A DNA stretch of 64,000 nt from assembly GCF_003236295.1 (NCBI RefSeq), contig NZ_POTW01000022.1:1-64000 (forward strand), read 5' to 3'. The DNA is from Jiangella anatolica (GTDB lineage: Bacteria; Actinomycetota; Actinomycetes; Jiangellales; Jiangellaceae). Made by a program: the position numbers and the translations under genes. The notes beneath the pieces were generated by a model. That model saw only the letters and a program-made list of their open reading frames with translations, was not told the origin of the DNA and did no database searches. Positions 58,697 to 64,000 of this stretch are shown piece by piece (position 1 is the stretch's first letter; the number at the start of each line of letters is the position of its first letter).

Positions 58697-59661
58697 AGCC
58701 CGGACGCGGCGACCAGGCGCTGGCCGACGGCGTGGGCGGTGTGCTGGAGCTCCGTGCACCCGACGATGCGGAACGGGACCGGCAGCACGGCCAGCTGCTC
58801 GGCGTACCACCAGGGGTTGCTGGTGCTGCCGGTCAGCCGGGTCGTCTCCGCGTCGACGGCCTCCAGGGCGCCGAGCGTGCGCGGCAGGTACCCGCGCACC
58901 TTCTCCAGCGGCCCGTCGACGATCACCTCGGTCTCGAACTCCCAGCCGCGGGCCAGGTGTGCCTCAAGTTCGGCGACGGCGTCCAGGCCGGCCGGCGGCG
59001 AGAACGACCCCGGAAGCGCCGACGCCGACGTGACGCGGTCGATCCGGTAGGCGCGCCGCGCGGACGAGCCGTGCGACCAGCACAGCAGGTACCAGCGGCC
59101 GTGCCGGACGACGACGGCCCAGGGCTCGACGTCGGCGGACCACTCCGAGCCGGCCTCGGAGCGGTAGCCGAGGTGGACGAGGCGGCGGTCGGCGCAGGCC
59201 TGCACGAGCGTCGTCGCGATGGACGGGTCGGGGCGGGCGGCGGCGCGGTCCGGCGCCGGCGCCGTCGTCCGGCGGACCGCCTCGGCCTGCTGCGCGATCG
59301 GCTCGGGGAGCGCCCGCAGCAGCTTCCCCAGCGCGCTGCCGACCGGGTCCGCGGCGTCGGCCGCGTCGTGGTGACCGTCGAGCACGGCCATGACCAGGCC
59401 CAGCACCTCGGCCTCGGAGAACAGCAGCGGCGGCAGCCGGACCCCGCGGCCGACGCGGTACCCGCCGTAGGGTCCGCGCACGGAGTCGATCGGCAGGCCG
59501 GCCTCGCGCAGGATGGCGACGTAGCGCCGGGCGGCCCGCTCGGTGACGCCCAGCGCGTCGGCCAGCCGCTCGGCGGTGATGCCGGGGCTGGCCTGGATCA
59601 GCTCGAGCGCCAGCAGCGCCCGCGCCGTCGGGCTGGCGTCGATCGACACGGCATTTCTCAC
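58693..59661 (-). CDS. WYL-domain transcriptional regulator (HTH_11 type)
   Basis: A protein of 322 residues. An N-terminal helix-turn-helix (TAERLADALGVTERAARRYV, wing GGYRVGRGVRL), a WYL domain (about 140-220: VHLGYRSEAG, RHGRWYLLCWSH, RAYRIDRV) and a C-terminal WCX-type extension are present. WYL proteins bind nucleotides or nucleic acids and regulate neighbouring genes. It diverges from a DinB-GNAT pair with only 44 nt between, which holds TCCGGAA repeats that may be its operator. The GTG at 59661 is used; a GTG at 59649 is possible. Confidence 0.9.
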   Translation of the reverse strand: MRNAVSIDASPTARALLALELIQASPGITAERLADALGVTERAARRYVAILREAGLPIDSVRGPYGGYRVGRGVRLPPLLFSEAEVLGLVMAVLDGHHDAADAADPVGSALGKLLRALPEPIAQQAEAVRRTTAPAPDRAAARPDPSIATTLVQACADRRLVHLGYRSEAGSEWSADVEPWAVVVRHGRWYLLCWSHGSSARRAYRIDRVTSASALPGSFSPPAGLDAVAELEAHLARGWEFETEVIVDGPLEKVRGYLPRTLGALEAVDAETTRLTGSTSNPWWYAEQLAVLPVPFRIVGCTELQHTAHAVGQRLVAASGL

Positions 59662-59663
59662 AA

Positions 59664-59685
59664 TCCGGAAGCGGAACGTCCGGAA
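59664..59685. repeat. TCCGGAA direct repeats in the WYL/DinB divergent region
   Basis: TCCGGAA occurs at 59664-59670 and 59679-59685, starts 15 nt apart, with a further GCGGAA between them. They lie just upstream of the WYL gene start and 8 nt before the DinB -10 box, a suitable place for an operator. Confidence 0.4.
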
Positions 59686-59692
59686 CAGACTC

Positions 59693-59698
59693 TAGCGT
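59693..59698 (+). promoter_or_regulatory. -10 box of the DinB-GNAT operon
   Basis: TAGCGT ends 7 nt before the ATG at 59706, again pointing to a leaderless transcript. Confidence 0.5.
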
Positions 59699-59705
59699 GC
59701 CTCCC

Positions 59706-60266
59706 ATGGACCTTCAGGACATGACCGTCATCAAGGAGTCGATGGCCGGCGACGAGGTCGAGATGCTGACGTTCGCGCTCGACCGCGCCCGGGCGCAGTT
59801 CGCCTGGAAGTGCGACGGCCTCGACGCGAAGGCGCTGAGCACGCCGCTCCCGCCGTCGACCATGACGCTCGGCGGAATGCTCAAGCACATGGCGCTGGCC
59901 GAGGACATGCGCATCGCCGAGTTCATCACCGGCGACCCCATGCCCGAGCCGTGGAAGCAGGAGAACTTCGACGCCGACCCCGACTGGGAGTGGCACTCGG
60001 CGGCGAACGACACCCCGGACGAGCTGTACGGGCTGTGGCGCGCGTCGGTGGAGCGGTCCCGCGCGGCGTGGGCGACGGTACTGGCGAACGGCGCCGGCCT
60101 GGACCAGCCGTCGATCTTCACGACGGAGTCCGGCCAGCACCCCAACCTGCGCCGGGTGCTGGTCGACGCCGTTGAGCACTACATCCGCCACGCCGGGCAC
60201 GCCGACCTGCTGCGCGAGAACATCGACGGCCGCGTCGGGGAGGACCCGCCGCAGCCGGCGTCGTGA
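59706..60266 (+). CDS. DinB family protein (DUF664)
   Basis: A protein of 186 residues, a four-helix bundle of the DinB superfamily. Metal-ligand-like His residues lie in MLKHMALAEDMR and in EHYIRHAGHADLLRE near the C-terminus. Relatives include mycothiol-dependent transferases such as MST; the function here is unknown but thiol transfer is possible. The ATG at 59706 is chosen from the -10 box position rather than the GTG at 59697. Its stop overlaps the GNAT gene start (GTGA). Confidence 0.88.
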   Translation: MDLQDMTVIKESMAGDEVEMLTFALDRARAQFAWKCDGLDAKALSTPLPPSTMTLGGMLKHMALAEDMRIAEFITGDPMPEPWKQENFDADPDWEWHSAANDTPDELYGLWRASVERSRAAWATVLANGAGLDQPSIFTTESGQHPNLRRVLVDAVEHYIRHAGHADLLRENIDGRVGEDPPQPAS

Positions 60267-60889
60267 CGGAGCCGATCCGCGCGGAGCAGGTGACGGTCGT
60301 CCCGGCGAACGAGGCCAGCTGGACCGACCTCTCCGCGGTGTTCGGGACGGCCGGCGACGCGGCTCGCTGCCGCTGCCAGTGGTTCAAGGTCGAGGGCTGG
60401 ATGTGGCGCGACTCCACGTTCGACCAGCGAGTCGAGCGGCAGCGCGCGCAGACCGGGTGCGACGAGCCGGACGCCGGGCACACCAGCGGGCTGGTCGCCT
60501 ACGTCGACGGCGAGCCGGCCGGCTGGGCGGCGGTCGAGCCGCGGGTCGCGTACCCGAAGCTGACCAGAGGCCGCAGCCGGGTGACGTGGGGCGGCCGGGA
60601 CGAGGACCGCGATGATCCGGGCGTGTGGGCGGTGACCTGCATGATCGTGCGGCACGGCTATCGCGGCCGCGGCTTGACCTACCATTTGGCCGCGGCCGCC
60701 GTCGGCCACGCCCGCGACCGCGGCGCCCGGGCGCTGGAGGCGTACGCGATGCTCACCGAGCCGGGCAAGGAGATCACCTGGGGCGAGCTGTACGTCGGCG
60801 CCCGGCAGGTGTACGAGGCTTCCGGGTTCACCGAGGTCAGCCACCCCACGAAGCGCCGCGTCGTGATGCGGGTGGAATTCGGCGCGTAG
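60263..60889 (+). CDS. GNAT family N-acetyltransferase
   Basis: A protein of 208 residues. The acetyl-CoA loop RHGYRGRGLTYHLAAA lies at about 128-143, after a Cys-containing segment RCRCQWFKVEG near residue 36 that is typical of a GNAT subgroup found with DinB proteins. The acceptor is not evident. It is coupled to the DinB gene by a GTGA overlap, so the two probably act on the same small molecule. Confidence 0.88.
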   Translation: MTEPIRAEQVTVVPANEASWTDLSAVFGTAGDAARCRCQWFKVEGWMWRDSTFDQRVERQRAQTGCDEPDAGHTSGLVAYVDGEPAGWAAVEPRVAYPKLTRGRSRVTWGGRDEDRDDPGVWAVTCMIVRHGYRGRGLTYHLAAAAVGHARDRGARALEAYAMLTEPGKEITWGELYVGARQVYEASGFTEVSHPTKRRVVMRVEFGA

Positions 60890-60968
60890 CTGTGTCGGAT
60901 CCGGGCCGGCCCGTTCGTCGTGGGGGCGTCACCGCGAAGATGACACCATCCAGCGAAGGAGAAGCCCC

Positions 60969-61307
60969 ATGAGGTACCTGATGCTCGTCGGCACCGACCC
61001 GGACCACACCGAGGCCGACGCCGCGGCCGCGCCCGACATCGAGGAATGGTTCGGCTACGTCACCGGCGCCGGGAAGCACGTCATCGGCGACCGGCTCCGC
61101 CCGTCCTCCGCCGCGACGACGGTGCGCGTGCGCGGCGGTGAGCTGCTGGTCACCGACGGCCCGTTCGCCGAGACCAACGAGTGGATCGTCGGCTTCGACG
61201 TGCTCGACTGCGAGGACCTGGACGAGGCGATCGAGATCGCGTCGAAGCACTCGATGGCCTACACCGGACGGCTGGAACTGCGGCCGTTCTGGCCCCTCGA
61301 CGGGTGA
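60969..61307 (+). CDS. YCII/DGPF-domain protein
   Basis: A protein of 112 residues with the ferredoxin-like YCII fold and the signature TDGPFAETNEWIVGF. The ATG has a GAAGGAG site 5 nt away. It is translationally coupled (GTGA) to an ECF sigma factor gene, the standard arrangement for the ECF42 group, where DGPF proteins are the conserved neighbours. Its biochemical role is unknown, and it may be regulated by the sigma factor rather than inhibit it. Confidence 0.92.
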   Translation: MRYLMLVGTDPDHTEADAAAAPDIEEWFGYVTGAGKHVIGDRLRPSSAATTVRVRGGELLVTDGPFAETNEWIVGFDVLDCEDLDEAIEIASKHSMAYTGRLELRPFWPLDG

Positions 61308-62539
61308 CGGACGCCCGCCGCCCGGTCGCGGCGGCGGTCGCCGGCGCCGTCGCCGCCGAGCGGCTGCGCATCGTCGCCGCGTTGATCCGGGTCACCGGCG
61401 ACTTCGACCTCGCCGAGGACTGCCTCCAGGACGCCATCGAGCGGGCGCTGCAGCGCTGGCCCGCCGACGGCGTCCCGGAGAATCCCGGCGCCTGGCTGAC
61501 GACGACGGCCCGGCGCCGCGCGCTCGACGTCCTCCGACGCCGGCAGACGGAGCGGACGAAGCTGCGCGAGGCGCAGGCGCTGGCCGAGCTGGCCCGCGAC
61601 GCCACCGCCGACGAGCCCGGCCCGTACGCCGACGACCGGCTGAAGCTGCTGTTCACCTGCTGCCATCCGGCGCTGCCGATGGCCGGCCGGGTCGCGCTGA
61701 CGCTGAAGTCGGTGGCCGGGCTGTCGACGCGGCAGATCGCCCGGGCGTTCCTGGTCAGCGAGGCGACGATGGGGCAGCGGCTGCTGCGCACGAAGAACAA
61801 GATAGAGCACGCCGGCATCGGCTTCCGGGTGCCGGAGCCGCACCGGCTGGCCGCCCGCGTCGACGCCGTCCTCGCCGTCGTCTACCTGATCTTCACCGAG
61901 GGCTACGCGACGGTGCACGACGACCTCGCCGCCGAGGCGATCCAGCTGTCCGGCCTGCTCACGCAGCTGCTCCCCGACGACGACGAGGTGCTCGGCCTGC
62001 ACGCCCTGCTGCTGCTGCAGCACGCCCGCCGCCCGGCCCGCACCGACGCCGCCGGGGAGCTGATCACCCTGGAGGACCAGGACCGCGACCGGTGGGACGG
62101 CGCGGCGATCGAGGCCGGCCTGACGACGCTCGCGGCGGCCCGGGCGACCGGCCGGCCGCCCGGCTACTACCGGCTGCAGGCGGAGATCGCCGCGCTGCAC
62201 ACGACCGCCGCCGGCCCCGGCGAGACCGACTGGCCGCGCATCGTCATCGCCTACGACGCGCTGCTCGCGCTGCGCCCGTCGCCGTCGATCGCGCTGAACC
62301 GGGCCGTGGCGGTCGGCTTCCGCGACGGGCCCGCGGCCGGGCTGGCCGCCGTCGAGGCGATCGGCGCGGACCACCCGCTGCTGCCCGCCGTCCGGGCCGA
62401 CCTGCTGCGCCGGGCCGGACGGCGTCAGGAGGCGGCCGCCGCCTACCGGGACGCCGTCGCCGCCGCCCGGACCGAGCCCGAGCGGCGGCTGCTGGAACGA
62501 CGGCTCAGCGAGGTCAGCGATCCAGCCGGCGATACGTGA
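61304..62539 (+). CDS. ECF42-type RNA polymerase sigma factor with C-terminal extension
   Basis: A protein of 411 residues. Sigma regions 2 and 4 fill the first 180 residues (FDLAEDCLQDAIERALQRWP, LKSVAGLSTRQIARAFLVSE), and the remaining 220 residues are a helical TPR-like extension (DUF6596 region with YLIFTEGYATVHDDLAAEAI, ALLLLQHARRPARTDAAGEL). In ECF42 proteins this extension is needed for activity and no anti-sigma factor is encoded. The GTG at 61304 overlaps the YCII stop. The last 26 nt overlap the convergent gene. Confidence 0.92.
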   Translation: MTDARRPVAAAVAGAVAAERLRIVAALIRVTGDFDLAEDCLQDAIERALQRWPADGVPENPGAWLTTTARRRALDVLRRRQTERTKLREAQALAELARDATADEPGPYADDRLKLLFTCCHPALPMAGRVALTLKSVAGLSTRQIARAFLVSEATMGQRLLRTKNKIEHAGIGFRVPEPHRLAARVDAVLAVVYLIFTEGYATVHDDLAAEAIQLSGLLTQLLPDDDEVLGLHALLLLQHARRPARTDAAGELITLEDQDRDRWDGAAIEAGLTTLAAARATGRPPGYYRLQAEIAALHTTAAGPGETDWPRIVIAYDALLALRPSPSIALNRAVAVGFRDGPAAGLAAVEAIGADHPLLPAVRADLLRRAGRRQEAAAAYRDAVAAARTEPERRLLERRLSEVSDPAGDT

Positions 62540-62984
62540 CGGCGAAGTCGGTCGCCCACGTCCGGCCGTCGGACGACGCCTCCCAGCGCCCGTCGATCGT
62601 CGCGCCGTCCGCCGCGACGGTGCCCTCGAAGCGCTGATGGAAGTCCTCGCCAGGGCGCGACGTCATCGTCCAGCGGCGGTCGTCGTCGAAGGCCATCCGG
62701 TAGACGCGGCCGACGCCACGGGCGTCGCTGAGGAGCATCGTGTAGGCGCCGGAGTAGTCGTCGACGCCGATGACGGTCTCGGTCCACTCCGGGGCCGCCC
62801 CCTCCCACTCCGGGACGAGGAACGTCTGCGGGTCGGTCCGCTGGGCGAGGAGCCCGCCGTCGCCCTGCCAGCGGAACGTCGTGCGGGCCCGGCTCATCAC
62901 CCGGTCGTCGATGGTCGCGGTCAGCTCCCAGGCGCCCACCAGAACGTCGAGGCGGGCCAGCCGAGGATTCATGGTTCGGTCCAT
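62514..62984 (-). CDS. DUF1579-like hypothetical protein
   Basis: A protein of 156 residues, predicted as an all-beta lipocalin-like barrel with many Trp/Arg (LDVLVGAWELTATIDDR, RARTTFRWQGDGGLL, TIDGRWEASSDG). The pattern is typical of DUF1579-like proteins, whose ligands are unknown. The ATG at 62984 is chosen; ATGs at 63017 and 62972 are alternatives. It overlaps the end of the convergent ECF42 gene by 26 nt. No signal peptide. Confidence 0.75.
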   Translation of the reverse strand: MDRTMNPRLARLDVLVGAWELTATIDDRVMSRARTTFRWQGDGGLLAQRTDPQTFLVPEWEGAAPEWTETVIGVDDYSGAYTMLLSDARGVGRVYRMAFDDDRRWTMTSRPGEDFHQRFEGTVAADGATIDGRWEASSDGRTWATDFAVTYRRLDR

Positions 62985-63024
62985 GATCCTCAGACTGGCC
63001 CACCCGGCGGAATTCATCGAGTGG

Positions 63025-64000
63025 TCAGCGCACCAGCGCGGGCTCCCGCTGCATCCGTGCCTCGGCCGACTCCGGCTCGGGCGCCGACTCGGTGAGGGCG
63101 ATGCGCTCGTGCACCCGGCGCAGCGGCCGCGGCAGCCACCAGTTCCACCGGCCGAGCAACGTCATCGTCGCCGGGACCAGCAGCATCCGGACCACGACGG
63201 CGTCCAGCGCGATCGCCAGCACCAGCCCCACGCCGATCGCCTTGATCGGCGCGAACCCGCCGAACACGAACCCGGCGAACACGACGCCGATGATCAGCGC
63301 GGCCGCGGTGACGATGCCGCCGGTGCGCTGCAGCCCGGCGACCACCGAGCCGGAGGCGCCGTCGCCGGCCAGCCAGCGCTCCCGGATCCGCGACAGCAGG
63401 AACACCTCGTAGTCCACCGACAGCCCGAACGCGATCGCGCCGACCAGGATCGGGACGGTCAGCTGCAGGTAGCCCAGGCCGTCGGTGCCGAGCAGCCCGG
63501 CGAGGTGGCCCTGCTGGAACACCCAGACGACCACGCCGAGCGCCGCGCCGATGCTCAGCAGGTTGGTGAGGATCGCCTTGACCGGCAGCAGGATCGAGCC
63601 GGTGAACGCGAACAGCAGGGCCAGCGTTCCGATCGCGACCAGTGCGATCGCCCACGGCAGCCGGTCGGCCAGCATCGCCTGGTAGTCGACCAGCGTCGCG
63701 GTGTCGCCGCCCACCTGCACGTCGTACGGCAGGTCCAGCGCCCGGATCGAGCGGACGGCGTCCTGGGCGGTGTCGCCCTCGGCGTCGCCGGACGGGGTCG
63801 CGGCCAGCCCGGTGAGCTCGTCGGTGAGCGGGACGACCTCGACCGACGCGATGCCGGGCAGGTCCGCGACCGTGGCCCGCAGATCCTCGACCGACGCGGC
63901 CGGCGCCGATGCCACGATCTCGATGTCGCCGGCCCAGCGGGCCTGCTCGGGGAAGTCGGCGGTGAGCCGGTCCCACAGCTCGCGGGTGTCCGTCGACGCC
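63025..64000 (-). CDS. C-terminal part of an MMPL/RND-family transporter (runs off the right edge)
   Basis: The frame is open to the right edge and encodes at least 324 residues. An extracytoplasmic segment is followed by six hydrophobic helices with the MMPL signature AIAFGLSVDYEVFLLSRIRE, then FGGFAPIKAIGVGLVLAIALDAVVVRMLLVPA and a basic tail. This is the second half of an actinobacterial MMPL lipid or drug exporter, usually about 700-1000 residues. The GTG at 63915 is internal. Confidence 0.92.
   Translation of the reverse strand, partial: ASTDTRELWDRLTADFPEQARWAGDIEIVASAPAASVEDLRATVADLPGIASVEVVPLTDELTGLAATPSGDAEGDTAQDAVRSIRALDLPYDVQVGGDTATLVDYQAMLADRLPWAIALVAIGTLALLFAFTGSILLPVKAILTNLLSIGAALGVVVWVFQQGHLAGLLGTDGLGYLQLTVPILVGAIAFGLSVDYEVFLLSRIRERWLAGDGASGSVVAGLQRTGGIVTAAALIIGVVFAGFVFGGFAPIKAIGVGLVLAIALDAVVVRMLLVPATMTLLGRWNWWLPRPLRRVHERIALTESAPEPESAEARMQREPALVR

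Noticed and set aside
1-64000. tRNA, rRNA, CRISPR arrays and insertion sequences
   Set aside because: Intergenic regions were read for tRNA-like cloverleaf ends, regular repeats with spacers and transposase genes; none was found. A tRNAscan and Infernal run would be decisive.

Overview
The window is chromosomal DNA from a high-GC actinomycete (Actinomycetota). Coding sequences carry strong G/C third-position bias, GTG starts are frequent, and GTGA/ATGA stop-start overlaps are everywhere. Gene order matches the conserved neighbourhood of the actinobacterial replication origin: trxA-trxB-anti-sigma-sigM-murJ-DUF6049-NUDIX-pcnA on one side, and ino1-padR-ponA-GT87-rpsF-ssb-rpsR-rplI-dnaB on the other. 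The genus cannot be fixed from the sequence. No rRNA, tRNA, CRISPR array, transposase or dnaA/dnaN was seen.

Layout. (1) 1-9.9 kb is an accessory-looking block. Three plus-strand genes include a membrane FtsK-like protein whose ATPase motifs are broken. An Eis-like acetyltransferase follows on the minus strand. Then comes a four-gene minus-strand operon with a soluble three-module FtsK/EccC-like motor, a membrane protein and two coiled-coil proteins, and upstream of it a small four-helix membrane protein in unusually AT-rich DNA. (2) 9.9-21 kb holds the thioredoxin pair behind a SigR-type promoter, the sigM/anti-sigma pair, the MurJ-pseudokinase fusion, DUF6049 and NUDIX genes coupled by 4-nt overlaps, and divergent pcnA-DUF3054. 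(3) 21-28 kb holds an epimerase, a lipoprotein and a conservon (cvnA-D: sensor kinase, roadblock, DUF742, GTPase). (4) 28-35 kb holds ino1-padR with a perfect PadR-type operator, a class A penicillin-binding protein and two polyprenol-dependent mannosyltransferase-like proteins. (5) 35-43 kb holds phoD behind a PHO-box-like repeat, a YceI-FemX-alanine-racemase-like operon, marR, endonuclease IV and a secreted amidase. (6) 43-57 kb holds rpsF-ssb-rpsR-rplI, a two-component system, a glutamate decarboxylase, an AarF/UbiB kinase, a MATE exporter and dnaB, which is interrupted by a class 3 intein. (7) 57-64 kb holds regulator/enzyme pairs (XRE/aldo-keto reductase, WYL/DinB-GNAT), a YCII-ECF42 sigma pair and the end of an MMPL transporter.

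Functional themes. Much of the window serves cell-wall assembly and its control (murJ, ponA, femX, alanine-racemase-like, sigM), replication (ssb, dnaB) and redox or envelope stress (trxBA). Four points stand out. A cluster of DnaA-box-like 9-mers lies just upstream of dnaB, and one perfect box lies upstream of rpsF-ssb. The dnaB intein has Ala1, a W/C/T triplet and two Cys4 clusters inside its homing-endonuclease part. Many genes have a TANNNT -10 box only 6-8 nt from the start codon, so leaderless mRNAs look common. The FtsK/EccC-like operon matches no system I can name.
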